From positions 1,400,600 through 1,464,599 of the forward strand of contig QANY01008042.1 of the NCBI GenBank assembly GCA_003255025.1: a stretch of DNA of 64,000 nucleotides, in the 5' to 3' direction. The notes under the pieces were generated by a model. That model searched no databases. It saw only the letters and a list, made by a program, of their open reading frames with translations, and was not told the origin of the DNA. This DNA comes from Datisca glomerata. Its lineage: Eukaryota > Streptophyta > Magnoliopsida > Cucurbitales > Datiscaceae. The translations under genes and the position numbers were made by a program. Positions 32,978-45,285 of this stretch are shown here, in pieces (the stretch's first letter is position 1; every line of letters starts with the position of its first letter).

Positions 32978-35900
32978 ATGAAGATCTTTCGTTTAAATTA
33001 TCAGGGTGTGCAGAGCCCCTTAACAGTGTGCGGAGTCCCCTAATAATTCATGCTCTCTAGAAATTTGTAAGATTTCACTCAACTGATGTAATTATATTAT
33101 TAGAAACTAAAAATAGAAGTTACCGTCTGGAGAAAATTAGGTGTGTTTTAAAGATGAAGTTTTACTTGACTGTTGATCCCATTGGTATGAGTGGAGGGTT
33201 ATTTTTGCTTTGGGATGATGATAATGCTGTTATTATTGCAAAATATGCTAATTTCTTCATTGAGGCAGTTTTGAAAGATAGTAAAGCCGATAACTGGTGG
33301 AGGTTTTTTGGTGTTTATGCAAGTACTAAAGATGAGATTAGACTTCAACAACGGGATTCTCTTAAAGCGCGAATTGCAAACGCTACTCAACCTTGTTTGC
33401 TTATGGGGGATTTTAATACTATTTCTAGCTGTTCAGAAAAATGGGGTGGTAAATGGTAATACTGCTAATTGGCGTGCTATAATGATTTTAATCAATTCCT
33501 TCAGAGGTGTGATTTGCTTGATCTAGGCTTAATTGACACTCCTTTCACTTGGTCGAACAAAAGACAACCTCATAGTTTCATACGCGAGAGGTTGGATCGC
33601 TGCTTGTCTAATGATGCATGGTCCTCTATGTACCCTAATGCCAACCCTCTACATATTCCTTGTGCTGGTTCTGATCACGTTGCTTTGTTGTTATATATAG
33701 ACAAGCAATTTGCGAATTGGTAATATATATTTCTGTATTGATAGAAGGTGGTACAATTTTCCTAGTTGCAGGATGACTATTCATGCGTGTTGGGAGGCTG
33801 GTGGGGGGCCTAATCGTTGTTTAGCTTTTGCTTCTCGAATGAAGGCAGTTAAGGATGGTGTTTTACAATGGAGGAAGGAGTGTAATGCCAACTCAAAACT
33901 GCTATCAGTTAGGTTGGAACATCAACTGCAAAGTTTATACGGTGTAGACCAAGCTAATCTGGATTTAATAAATCATCTAGAAGGACAACTCAAGCGCGCC
34001 ATTTCAGAAGAAGAGAATTACTGGCATGATCGTGCTCGTTCTGATTGGCTAATCTCTGGTGTCAAGAACACTAAATTTTTTCATGCAAAGGTGCAGTCTC
34101 GAAGGTCTCATAATAGGTTACATGGCATTGAAGACAATAATGGTAGGTGGGTTTCTTCAACCTTAGAAATTATGGAGGTTGTTGCAGTCCAGTGTTTCAA
34201 GGAGTTATTTAAATCATCTTGTCCCTCACATACTGAAGTTGTTATCCAATCCGTATCTTCTAGGATTTCAGCAGATGCTAGCTCTTTCCTGGATAGGGCG
34301 TTGCTTAGATCTGAGTTTGACAATGCTTTGCAAGAGATCAACCCCAATAAGGCCCCATGACTGGATGGGTTCAATGCTGGGTTTTATCATCAATTTAAGG
34401 AGCTTATTCATGAGGATATGTTTAGAATGTTTGGTGATTTTTTCACTCATGCAATTCTCTCTAAAGAAATCAATCAGACTTTTCTTGTACTTATCCCTAA
34501 AACCCCAAGCCCTACGTCAATGAACCATCTTAGACCTATCATTCTTTGCAACGTCTCTTGCAAAGTTATTTCTAAATACTAGCTATGAGACTTCAAACCG
34601 TGATGGGCTGCCTGGTCAATCCTGTTCAATGCGCTTTTATTCTTGGCAGGTACATTAGTGATAATATCCTTCTTGCTCATGAGGTTCTCCATTCCCTTAG
34701 GACTAGATCGATGAAGGGTAAGTTGGAGGCTACCATCAAGCTTGATATGTCTAAAGCATACGATCAGTTGGAGTGGTATTTTATTCTTCAAGTTCTTCAG
34801 CAGATGGGCTTTTCTGATAAGTGGTGTTCATTGAGGATTAAGGCTTGCATTGCATCAGTTTCTTTCCAAGTTTTTATTAATGGAGCTAAAGTCCGAAGAG
34901 TTTATTCCTGAACGTGGTCTTTGTCAAAGAGACCCCTTGTCTCCTTTTCTTTTTATCCTTTGTGCTGAAGCTCTTTCCTCTATGCTCATTGATGCAGACT
35001 CTTTGAGATTAATTCATGGTTTGAAGCTTGCAGCCCACAATCACTCTCTTTCTCATTTATTGTTTGCTGATGATTCTCTCTTGTTCTGTTGTGCTCTGCA
35101 GCCTGAATTTCAGCAGTTATCTTTGATTCTCTCTAGATATGGGGCATCTTCTGGGTAAATCATTAATTTGAGTAAGAGTTGTATCGTTTGTAGTAGAATG
35201 TTCCTACGAGTCAAAGGAATGATCTTGCTCTTTTGCTTCGCATGCGACATAATCCAGACCTCGGGAAATACCTGGGGTTAGAATCAAATTTTGGGATGTC
35301 AAAGAAGATCATTTTTAATGATATATGGGATAAAGTTCACTCAAAGATCTCTGGATGGGGTGAACGGTTTCTTTTCCATGCTGGAAGAGAGATTTTGATT
35401 AAGTTGCTTTGTCTATCCCTGTGCATGCTATGTCTTATTTCAAGCTTCCATTATCCTTAATTAATGATATTTGTGTTCGTATGGCGAGGTACCGGTGGAC
35501 TTCCTCTTCTTTTAATGGTGGCATATCTTGGGCTTCTTGGAGAAATTGACTAAGAGTAAAGATTCTGGGGTATGGCATTTAGAGATCTCACAGGCTTTAA
35601 TGTAGCTCTTTTAGGCAAACTAGGTTGGAGAATCCTCTTTAATTCGCACTCTCTATTGTCTCAATTTTTCCCAGCCAAGTACTTTAAGAATGGAAATTTT
35701 ATGCAGGCAAAACTTGGTAGAAGACCTTCATGGGGTTGGAGAAGTATCATTGAAGGTCGGAAGATTCTCTTTTAGGGAATTCGTTGGCGAATTGGAGCTG
35801 GTACAAATATCAATATTTGGACTGATCCTTAGTTGCCTCGACCAGATCTTTTTAAGGTACTCACTCCTCCAAATCCTAGAGTAATTTTTGTCAATGAGCT

Positions 35901-36662
35901 GTTAGACTTTTCTGGACGATGGGATATGGAGCTTATTTCCAACATTTTCCTTCCTGAGGATGCCCAATTAATCAACAGTACTGTTTCTAACAGAATTGAG
36001 TGTACTGATAAGTTAATTTGGCACTGCACTAATCATGGGGAGTATACAGTTAGGTTAGGTTACAAGATAGCGATGTGTATGCTCAATAATAGGGGTCTTG
36101 GCAAATTGATTTTGAGTGAGTCGAGCTCTTGTGAGGATTCAAAATTATTCTGGCAGTATCTTTGGAAGTTCAACCTTCCTCCTAAGATTAAATGTTTCCT
36201 TTTGAGATGTTTAAGGAATTTTTTGGCTCTCAAAGTCAATCTGCAAAAAAAAGGTATGAATATAGAAACCTTGTGTCCCATGTGTGAACTTGAAGATGAA
36301 ACTGGGGTTCATCTCTTCTTTGAATGCTCTTTTGCTCGGATTTTCTGGTTTGATTGTCCCCTTAGTCTCTACACAAATCATCTTCCTGGGCAGGATTTTT
36401 TCACAGTGTGGAAAGATCTCCTCTCTCTGTCATCTTCGACTGATTTTGTTTATCTAACTTCTTGGTTAGCCTTTGGTGTTTGGAAAATTGGAAGTGTAGG
36501 AATAATGTTTGTTTAAGAAAATACCTTGTTTCTCCTTCAGATGCAATCAACATGACCAAGGCTCATTTAGAGGAGTTGTTGAACTGTTCTTGTTTTTCTG
36601 AGCATTTGAGAGTTAATTCTGTTGCTGGTAGTTCTTCTGTGTATTTTCCTTCTTCCTTGTAA
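32978..36662 (+). pseudogene. LINE ORF2: endonuclease, reverse transcriptase, zf-RVT
   Basis: The start MKIFRLNYQGVQSPLT at 32978 fits the plant L1 ORF2 opening (MKILSWNCRGLGNP-like). The endonuclease region shows GGLFLLWDDDNAV, CLLMGDFNTISS (33395-33430; catalytic GDFN), LIDTPFTWSN (33528-33560) and GSDHVALLL (33667-33693). The reverse transcriptase shows INPNKAP, LDMSKAYDQLEW (34741-34776), GLCQRDPLSPFLF (34918-34956) and the active-site block HLLFADDSLLF (35056-35088). A C-terminal zf-RVT domain (FWQYLWKFNLPPKIKCFLLR, CPMCELEDETGVHLFFEC, 36148-36330) follows. At least eight stops or frameshifts break it. Catalytic motifs survive as sequence, so decay is moderate. Confidence 0.88.
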
Positions 36663-36849
36663 TGGTTCCTGTTGTTTTTTTAGTTCTGCTTGCCTTTGTA
36701 GTTCTTAGGCTTTGTTCTACTTTGGCCTTGTATTTGTCTAAGTATGGGTCTCTTGGCTTCGTCCATGTAAGTTCTGTTTATTGCCTTTTGGGTATCTGAT
36801 GTTTGTATCAGTATGGTTCTTATTGACCAAAAAAAAAATTAACGTTACT

Positions 36850-38620
36850 CTTGCGACAAAACAAAAGTTTACATACCAATGCTAATCACACCCCCCACCT
36901 ACTTTAGCAGTTTAATTAACCAGGATTAATTAGCTATCATTTTAAATGATGTCCCATGGCTTTTTTTAAATAAAAAATGAAGAAGTTTTCTGGATTTTTC
37001 CCAAAAAAATGAAGCTTCCATTTAAAGTGACTGAGTTCTTCGGGCACTTTCATGTGAAGGCTTTCAATGATGTTCTAATAAAGACGACTCAGACCCATGT
37101 TAATGTTCTCTCACCAAATAGTTAATGTCCCCCCCCCCTCCCCCCNATTCATTTTCAATTGGGAACTCTCTGTTTTGCAAATAGTTACATTATTAAATTG
37201 CACATTTTCCCACGTGACTTCTTACCTCTTCACTTTTTAGCAAGCTTTGAGCGAGTTTCAACTACTTCAAAGGCCAATGCAAAATTACATAACAGAACAA
37301 TAACTCGAAAGCAAACTATGTTTATCTTTGTTATGCTAAACTTAAAAAGAAATAAAGAACTTATTATTCTTATCTTTTCTTTGTTGTGTTTGAAGTTACA
37401 AGTTACAGGCGTTAAAACATATCATTTTACTTCATGACCTCTTACATATAGGTGTTTTGAGATTATTATTTGTGTCAGCTCATGTCAATTATAGGGATTA
37501 TAACCGTTTTCACCATCTTGTATCATTATCAACCTCGATGTTCCTCTTCAATAATATTTTTTTTTTTGAGTTTACAAATACAAGATAGTGAAATGGCAAA
37601 ATTTTCCTAAAATGACCAAGATGTCTATTTTTACACATCTCATAAACAATTGTTTATCACATCCCTATTTTCGTTAATGATCATAACATGAGAATAAATT
37701 TTAGATGATTTGTATTTAAAATGAAAGCTTTAAAAACTAACATGGTAATTTAAAATTTTTGGGGCTAAGTACAACTATCTCAAAGGTTAGAGTGGTTTAG
37801 TTTCATTTAGAGATGATAACAAGAAAAAAAAGCAGAGTGGCTCAAGTGAATAATTGCAAACCTAGGAAGAGTGCAAAAGGCTGGAGCCTCACAGCCAATT
37901 CAATACTGGTTGGACCCACGTCAAGCCTATGGCATGTGTAAATAAATACTTCTTGTCTGTGGATCCTTAATACCGTATTTAGAACAGCACAACTGCGCCA
38001 AAACAATAAGAAATCGTGGTTTGGTCAATTTGTTCACCTCTACCGTTATCTCATTTCGCCAAAACCAATTTAATCACCTAGCATTAAATTTATTATATTT
38101 AAATCTAAACTCAGCAAACCGTTAATCATATCTAGTGACGACGCTGATTTCTTACGCATAGTCGGTGTGTCCACCAATCCATACATTTGACAATGATAAT
38201 TAATTTAGACAAAAGTTATCATACTCCTCAATCAGACTAAAATCAACCAGTTAGCTTGAAAGCCTTCAATGGCGAAGACCTCTGACAAAACCTCTTAATA
38301 TCGTGGGGTATCTCCTATTAGGATATAACTCTCTCATCACGAGGATGCCTTATTTCTCTTATGGAAGATCCTCCTCATCAAGAGATGCCCTCTTTAGGTT
38401 AAAAATCTCATCTCACCCTCTCTCGAAGTATCATCGCCAAACGATTTTCATAACCTCAAAAGAGTCTTTAAACAATCCTAGCTTTGCTACTCCAAATGAA
38501 TAATACTTGGTTCCTAAAGGTGAGGTGGGCCCCCCTCACTCTTGACGTGGGACTAATTAGGCTATCTGGCCATCAGTAAAAGAGAATGATGGTGTAGTAA
38601 GTTCTACACTTCTTTTGATG
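36850..38620. other. Intergenic DNA with a poly-C/N assembly defect
   Basis: No gene or element was recognised. A C run with one N at 37126-37146 marks an unresolved homopolymer. The frame 37159-37437 directly after it has no family features. Confidence 0.5.
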
Positions 38621-38846
38621 ATAATTGTTGTTACCGAAAATATCTTCCGTGAAGTGGCGTGATATCTCTCCTCCACTTATGGATCCTCTCTGTCTAAAAT
38701 CTGCACAACACAAAGGAAGAACTCCAAGCTTCGGGCGAGTTGAAGGCCTTTGTTGAGATGATGAGCTAGGGGCGACATTAAATGCCTTTGTCCCCTGAGA
38801 TGATGTGCATTAAATGTCGATTTACCTTTAGTCCTTCCAGACGTGG

Positions 38847-39518
38847 TGGATGTTGGAATCCGCGGCGACAGGCGGTGGAAGGCGTGGTGGTGTTTTAAAA
38901 AAGAATTATAAAATGATAAACGTTCGCTTCATCGCGAATCCCCAAAATGAAAACTTTTTAAGTGAAAAACACTTTTTCGGATCGGATCCCTTGTATATAT
39001 ATACATTAAATCTAAGACATACAAAGATACGAATTATACCTCTTGTAGTCTATCAAGCATCCTTACAAACAACGAGCTTGTAATCTCACGAACAATAGAC
39101 TGCGAGATCCATACCAAGATCTTCCAAATCAATCCTCAAACACACTAAAAGATAAGTTAATAATTAATTCACACCGGTCATGTCCTATAATATATAAAGT
39201 GCTTTCACTAAGATGTCTATCCACATCAATGATCTAGATCTAGATAACATGCATTCATAATGCTTAGTAAACCGTACTAGCAACCATTTATTAAAGATTC
39301 TATACTTTAATATGTGGCATACCATTTTATTCATTATCTATGATCTTAATTCTCTCGTACTTATATAAGAATCTCATTAATGAATATGAAATTTTAAGAT
39401 ATTTATATACATAAAATTTTCAACAATAGTTCAAAAGAATAATTATAAGAAAAATGTAATTTCATTAATTTCACATTAAAAAGTCTAAATACATGCTTTG
39501 AGGGCGCTATTCCCAACA
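38847..39518. mobile_element. Solo LTR inserted in the left LTR of the gag-protease element
   Basis: Begins TGTTGGAATCCGCGG and ends GCGCTATTCCCAACA, with TG...CA and matching TGTTGG/CCAACA termini. It is flanked by GTGGA and ATGGA (four of five bases alike), a likely 5-bp target duplication. The host LTR resumes directly after it. Its two ends match the ends of the longer copy at 29957-31956, so this copy has an internal deletion of about 1.3 kb. Confidence 0.75.
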
Positions 39519-39834
39519 ATGGATGCGACCGTTCGATGGCTGAATTGACATTTTATCATGACGATTTGAAGTCAATCGGTTCTAGTTGTAAATGAAAAAA
39601 ATATCACATGGAGCGCTACTTTCAGTGAATAATGATAATGCCTATCACAGGGCTAGTCAAGCTCTTTCAGCAGACCTTCTCCTTGAAGCCTCCTAGTTCA
39701 CGTTGGTCGATGTTCCTACTCGGTAGGGAGCCTCTTTTTTTTCTTAGGCGTATGGTTGGCCATCCTCTACTCAGGTCGGAGCTTTTCCTCTTTTCTTCCT
39801 AGAGTGTTATTGGATATTCTTTCCTTTGTCTGGA

Positions 39835-40580
39835 ATTCCTTCCCGTCTGACGAGCTGGTGCGCTTCAGCAGACATCACTTTTTGATCCCGAATGACGGGC
39901 TAGAACACCACGTCAGTCATCACTTTTTAATCCTGACTTATCGGTTAGAGCGCCTTGCTAGTCATAACTTTTTATTTAGTGGAGTCTAGTCAGGAATTAT
40001 GTTCTGACCAGAGCTCGTTTCCCGTCTGACGAGCTAGTGTCCTCGGCAGACATCATTTTTTTATCCCAACTAGCGGGCTAAAATGCCGCGCCGATCATCA
40101 CTTTTTAATTCTGACTGGCCAGCTAAAGTGCCTTGCCATTCATCACTTTTTATTTAATCATGACTGACAGGCTAGAGTGCCTTGTCAGTCATCAATCTTT
40201 GTTTTGTGGAGTCTAGTCAGACATTTCTGCTCTGACCACAACTCCTTTCCCGTATGACAAGCTGGCGTGCTTGAAAAACATCACTTTTTGATCCCGACTG
40301 GCGGGCTAGAACACCGTGCCAATAATCATTTTTTAGTCCCGACTATTCAGCTAAAGGGCTTTGCCGGTCACCATTTTTTGTTTAATCCCGAATGGCAGGC
40401 TAGAGCTCCTTGCTAGTCATCACTTTTTATTTTATGGAGTCTAGTCAGGCAATTCTGCTCCGACTAGAGCTCATTTACCATCTGACGAGTTGGTGTGCTC
40501 GACAGACATCACTTTTTGATCCCGACTGGCGGGCTAGAGCACCGTGTCAGTCATTACTTTTTCCTTTAGTCTTTCATGGT
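39835..40580. repeat. Tandem array, about 185-230-bp unit, about 3.5 copies
   Basis: Units begin CCCGTCTGACGAGCTGGTG near 39837, 40021, 40250 and 40477. Each contains sub-repeats of about 45 bp around GATCCCGACTGGCGGGCTAG and CAGTCATCACTTTTT, and a GGAGTCTAGTCAGG segment. The array lies between the protease end and the 3' LTR of the minus-strand element, the known hypervariable 3' region of such elements. Confidence 0.85.
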
Positions 40581-40734
40581 GAAACATGCTCTTCATTAAT
40601 CAATCCTCACGTAATTACAATTCTCCCCCCTTTTTGTTTCCTAGGGCAGGTAAAGTTCCTACTTAGACTGGTTCCCCTATTGTTGTCGATTCATTCTTCT
40701 TGAAGGAGGTGGCGTAGCATTCCCTCGACGTCTT

Positions 40735-42352
40735 CTAGTCCCTCCTCACTGATCGTATGCCTATGGGGGTAGGGAACTTAACTACCCCGTGATATGTGGA
40801 AGGGATTTCCTTGAAGTTATGGATGGCGGGCCTTCCGAGGAGGGCATTGTACGCCTTATTATATCTTACCACCGTGAACTCCACTAGCTTGGTGGTGAGC
40901 CACGGGGCCATACCGAGGGTCAAATGGCGCTTCATCTATCCTTCAAGGATGATCTCATGTCTGTCGAATCCTACCTAGGGTCCGAGAATAGACGGAGATG
41001 TTTGGGGTCTAATCCCATCTGTAGGAAGGCCAAGTAGTTTAGGACGTCAGCTAAGCTCCCTTCGTCTACCAAGGCCCGCCATACCGTAATGTTTGAAATT
41101 ACTAGGGAAATGACTAGCGCAACAACATGAAATTGATGAATCTTATGGGCCTCCTCATCGGAACGTGATTGCCTTTTCCGCCTTGGCTTGAGGTGGTCGT
41201 GGGAGGACACTGAAAACCACTAGATGTAACACCTCTCAAGCAGATGCCTTCCTCTTCCGATTCGAGTCCAAATCACCTAGACCCTCGAATATCATCTTGA
41301 TTTCCCACATTGGGCTGTAGAGTCTGTGAGCTCTCTGCTCGGGTTGCCTCTCCACCTTTCTCTCTTGCCTAGAGGGCTGTTGTCCCCATGGTTCCTACGA
41401 CCGTCCATAAATTCTTTGTAGTACCCCTTCTGGATCAGGGCCTTAATTTACTCACATAGGTCAAAGCATCATTCCATGTTGTGCTTAGAATCCTTGTGGT
41501 ACCGACAGTACTTAGTGGTATCCTTTTTCTCCTCAGGCGTTCTTATCACCCGGGGTTGCTTTAATAGGCTCTTGTTCTGGATGACGTTAAAAATTTCCTC
41601 CCGCCTGGCCGTGAAGGGGCTGTAGGTGATGAACTGGCTGGCCTAGGGATTCTTCCCATTGCGTTGGCTAGAGAGGTGTGGGCGAATCTCAGATGAGGTA
41701 GGTGTAGGGTCAGAGAGTCTAGAAGGACGAACTTGTTTATCCTCTCATAATTCCATCCCCTTCTGGGAGTTCCCAATGCTTGGCCTTTCTAGATCTCTCT
41801 TAGCTTGAATCACCTCCTCAGCACTTATGTACTTTTGGATCCTAGTTTTTAGCTCAGTGAGAGAGACAAGATCGTGTTTGGCCATTGACCTCCTCATCTT
41901 GGAATGAGTGATCCCACTCCTCAATGCGGCCACCATCATGTCCACACTAACGTTATCAACCTGCAAGGATTCTAGGTTAAAATGGTTCATGTAGTCTTTC
42001 AACGGCTTCATAGGTTGCTGCTTCACTGTCTCATTCTCTTTCTTCCTCCTAAAATTGCCCCGTGAACAACCGGGAGAGCTCGATGAACGAATGAATGGAG
42101 TTTGACTTTAACAGCCCTATCTATTTTTGGGCGGTCCGCTGAGTGTCAAGCCAATGTTCACATCAGAGGTTCCAGGATGGGGTGTAGGTCCATCCAGACC
42201 TTGAAAATTTTCAGGTGTGCAAACGAGTCCTTAGTTCCATAGTAATGGGCAATTGGGGTCATCTTGAATTTTGGGAGAAGTTTGGCCCGCTGGATTTCCA
42301 CTAAAAATGGGGGCTTAGTCTGGCCCAGATGGGCCTCGACGGAGGCCATAAT
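40735..42352 (-). pseudogene. Gag-protease polyprotein of the LTR element, broken
   Basis: Minus strand, from right to left. At 42158-42349 the frame has PKFKMTPIAHYYGTKDSFAH, the gag core start of Tat-like elements. At 41745-42026 it has MKQQPMKPLKDYMNHFN, then VDMMVAALRSGI, matching retrotransposon gag. At 40971-41210 the aspartic protease reads WRALVDEGSLADVLNY, the usual VDxGSSADIL flap with E in the variable position. At 40735-40935 YNALLGRPAIHNFKEIPSTY and VVKFPTPIGI mark the protease end. Stops and frameshifts separate these blocks. After the protease the sequence runs straight into tandem repeats and no RT follows. The protein would form virus-like particles for this element; it is not functional here. 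Confidence 0.85.
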
Positions 42353-43606
42353 AGTTTACCCCCACTCCCTTCTTAGCTCATCTACCTACCGCTGAAACTT
42401 CTGTATCTCGATCCACGACCCAGAACTTTCACCAGTCTGGTTTGTCACCTCCGTGTACCTTACGAGTTTTTAGTACAGCGATCCTCCCCACCTTTAGTTC
42501 GTTCTTCCACATCGGGGGTCGCCTTTCCTTTTCCTAGGTGGTCATCCTCTTTGGCTCCCCTATCATGGGACGACCAGCTGATGATTCCCTTTACTTCTGG
42601 GGGGTAGTGTCTGTGGGTAACTGGGAAGGGCCTTGCTGGAAGGAGGCTGCGACAGTGTTGGTGGGGGTTACCATTCTCTCATCATTTTCCTGATCACCTT
42701 GGAGAGAGAACTCATCAATTTTTTCTTTTTTCGCAGTGTGACCAGAGCAGTGGTGGTAGGTTCTTCTCTCGGTGAAGAGGAGGGTGGGTCCTTCTTTTCT
42801 ACTTCCAAGTCGTTATGAATTTTTTCGGAGTGAGATGAGGATGCCATGCTCATTATGCCTTCATGGAGTGAGCTACTTCAAGTGTCTGGAAAGGGAACGA
42901 CAGCTTTCTTGTCGAATGTTTGACAGACGGTGCCAACTGTTGTTACAAAAAATAATGTCATGAGGTGGCGTGCTATCTCTCATCCACGTAGGGATCCTCT
43001 CTGCCTAAAATATGCATAACACAAAAGAAGAACTCTAAAGATGAAGAGAACCAGGGATGGTTTCCTCGTCGAATAACCTTCGATGCCTAAGTCAATATCC
43101 TGGAGAAAACTTGGCAGAATTTCCCTTAGGAGAAAGTTGTGTACCTTACACTGTCTGTATAGGGGGTATGTATACCTGGCCTTAGGAGAGGGATGCTTGT
43201 TGAATAAGCTTCGGGCGAGGTGACAGCCTTTGTTGAAATGCCGAGCTGGGGGCGGCATTAAATGCCTTTGTCCCCCGAGCCGACGTGCAGCATGACGATT
43301 TGAAGTCGACTGGTGCCTGTTGCAAATGGAAAACCCCTTGTGGAACGCTAATTTTAGCGAATAATGATGATGCTTATCATAAGGCTAGCCTAGCTTCTGC
43401 GTCAGACCTTCCTCTTGAAACCTCCTAGTTCACGTTGGTCGATGTTCCCTGAGCTCCTTTGGAGGTCGCCTAGGTTAGGCCGGTTCCTTCCCTTTTGAGA
43501 GTTCAACTCTCAAATTTCTCTTCTTGGAGTTTAAGTAGAAACATTTATCGTGGCATGCCACATGGTTCCGTGTCATTGGTAGCCGGAGAATGCCCATAAC
43601 AATAAT

Positions 43607-44270
43607 ATTTAACTATGTTAATTATATTACATTGCCTGGCCCGATTATATCAGAGTATTGTTTATTCAAATATGACTCTCATTCAATATCATATCACAAA
43701 TATAACTTTTCCCAAAGAATCTCCCTAAACTTAATCACTAAGGAATTTGAGACCCCAACACTTATTGTGTTATACAAATTAATTTCAATTTTAATTGATT
43801 AGATACAATTTTGTTTATATGTCAAGAGTTACATGTAAAATCGAAAACTTGATAATTTTAGATCACTTAACGAACACATTTTTCTCTTTTATTTACAAAA
43901 CTGGAAGTCAGATGAGAGGGTGGACGATGGTGAACTTGGTGAATTATTTGTCAAAATAGATTGACACAATAATTAAATTCACGCACCCACATGGGTTGTT
44001 TGAGTTATATTACTTTGTGAGAGTAGGTGAACTATTTGAAAATGGACTTCATCAATAGATTTTGAATCATATAAAACATTATCATTGTGACAGAGAAACA
44101 CTAAATGCCACTATCAACAGGAAATCTAGGTCAAAGTCGAAACAAACAAGAAAAATATTGTGAGGTAAATCATACACCTGCCGACCATATAATATCTAAA
44201 TAATTATTTATCTGGAGAACTATTGAAGGATTAAGGTAGTATCCTTCTCTGAGGGGAAAGGAATGGGAGA
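43607..44270. other. Intergenic AT-rich DNA, no feature seen
   Basis: No coding relic, repeat or terminal structure was recognised between the LTR element and the RNase H relic. Confidence 0.5.
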
Positions 44271-44276
44271 AACCAG

Positions 44277-44640
44277 CGGAAGGGGACTTAAAGCTTAACG
44301 TGGATGGAGCCTAGACAGATCAAGGAAGCTGTGCGATTGAGGGGCTGATTCAAAATTCTTTGGGGGAAATTATTGGAGCTTTCTCTTCCAAATTTGATGG
44401 ATCCTTTTCTCCTCTTTTAATTGAAGCTTTAGAAATTCTTGAATGAATGCGTTTTGTGAGAGTCAATGGATGATAGATCTGTGTGGTTGAGTCAGACTAA
44501 CTTCAAGTAGTTAAAGTTATTTCGTCAAATTCCTCTTTCCATTATTTTTGACCTTATTCTTGTTGATTCGCTATTGTGTTGCAGTGTAATTTTCTTGGCA
44601 AAATCCACTTCAGCTATAGGCTGAATAAAAAATTAACATG
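44277..44640 (+). pseudogene. RNase H-like (RVT_3 type) relic
   Basis: The frame reads LKLNVDGA, stop, TDQGSCAIEGLIQNSLGEII, then LLIEALEILE near 44410-44445 and, after further stops, a VVKVISSN-like stretch. This is the VNxDGA, GxIxRNSxGxxI, xxxEAxAxxxxL order of plant RVT_3 domains. The upstream 40 bp (about 44270) are the only gene-like lead-in and no RT is attached. It is likely the 3' end of a lost LINE. Confidence 0.7.
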
Positions 44641-45050
44641 ACTAGGTAAAAAATAAAAAAACTTAAAAATAAATTTTTAGTATACTTTTATTTTTCATTC
44701 AATGAATAAGATCCATAATCGAAGAGACCATCTATTGTTTGCATGAACAAGGAATTTTGATATTGTTCAATCTTTGTATGGATAAGACATGAAATTATTA
44801 ATCATAAAAAATATACAATTTAAAATATATAACCATCAAATTCTAAGGAGAATGAATGTCCCATCAAGATTTCTCTATTTTTTTTCTCCATCCCGTTTTT
44901 ATGTGTAGAAAAATTAAAATGATTGAGATAATGCACGATGTCTTGTGGGAAAGGAAATTAAACGTCTAATGATTTAATTAGCATATGTAGGATATCATGT
45001 TTAAGTGGAAAGGTATAATCTTAAAGTAATAGAGAACTTTATTAACATTA
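44641..45050. other. AT-rich intergenic DNA
   Basis: AT-rich, no feature seen. Confidence 0.5.
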
Positions 45051-45285
45051 ATAATTTAAGTTAGTCATTTTTACTATAAGACTTCTATAGTGATATAATC
45101 TATAATTTATAATATATTAATAGTGGCAATACAATGAAAAAAAAGTAGCTTTTAGAGAGAAACTCTAAATTTAAGTTAGTCATTTTTACTATAATACTTC
45201 TTCAGTGATAATTTATAATCTATAATATATTAATAGTGGCAATACAATGAAAAAACTAGCTTTTAGAGAGAGAAACTCTAACTTC
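45050..45285. repeat. Tandem duplication of about 117 bp containing a Helitron-like 5' end
   Basis: Two adjacent copies (about 45050-45168 and 45169-45285) share AAGTTAGTCATTTTTACTAT, TATAATATATTAATAGTGGC and TAGCTTTTAGAGAGA. The segment TCTATAATATATTAATAGTG (45219-45238) closely matches the start of the Helitron copy at 51978. The duplication spans both Helitron-like sequence and the apparent start of the following LINE, so it arose after the LINE inserted. Confidence 0.65.

Larger units (their letters stand above)
28864..36849 (+). mobile_element. L1-type LINE with 14-bp target-site duplication
   Basis: AAATTAACGTTACT occurs at 28864-28877 and again at 36836-36849, just after a run of A at 36830-36838. 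Between them are, in order, an ORF1 relic (DUF4283 type), an endonuclease and reverse transcriptase ORF2 relic, and a zinc-knuckle zf-RVT domain. Flanking duplication, A tail and protein order identify a near full-length L1-like element inserted on the plus strand. The element is split at 29957-32715 by later insertions. No RNase H domain was recognised after the reverse transcriptase. Confidence 0.9.
38621..43606 (-). mobile_element. Non-autonomous gypsy-like LTR element with gag and protease only (TR-GAG-like)
   Basis: A 5-bp target duplication ATAAT lies at 38621-38625 and 43602-43606. The right LTR is 42938-43601 (TGTTGTTAC...CATAACA, 664 bp). The left LTR starts at 38626 with the same bases but is interrupted by another LTR and lacks its last 150 bp or so. 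The minus-strand sequence next to the right LTR is GTTGGCACCGTCTGTCA, a primer-binding-site-like tract, so the element runs on the minus strand. Its order is 5' LTR, gag, protease, tandem repeats, 3' LTR. No reverse transcriptase, RNase H or integrase is present and there is no room for them. This matches the TR-GAG class of plant elements that need an autonomous partner. Confidence 0.88.

Noticed and set aside
37159..37437. Plus-strand 92-residue frame after the poly-C/N run
   Set aside because: No domain, no codon or splice evidence; likely chance in AT-rich DNA.
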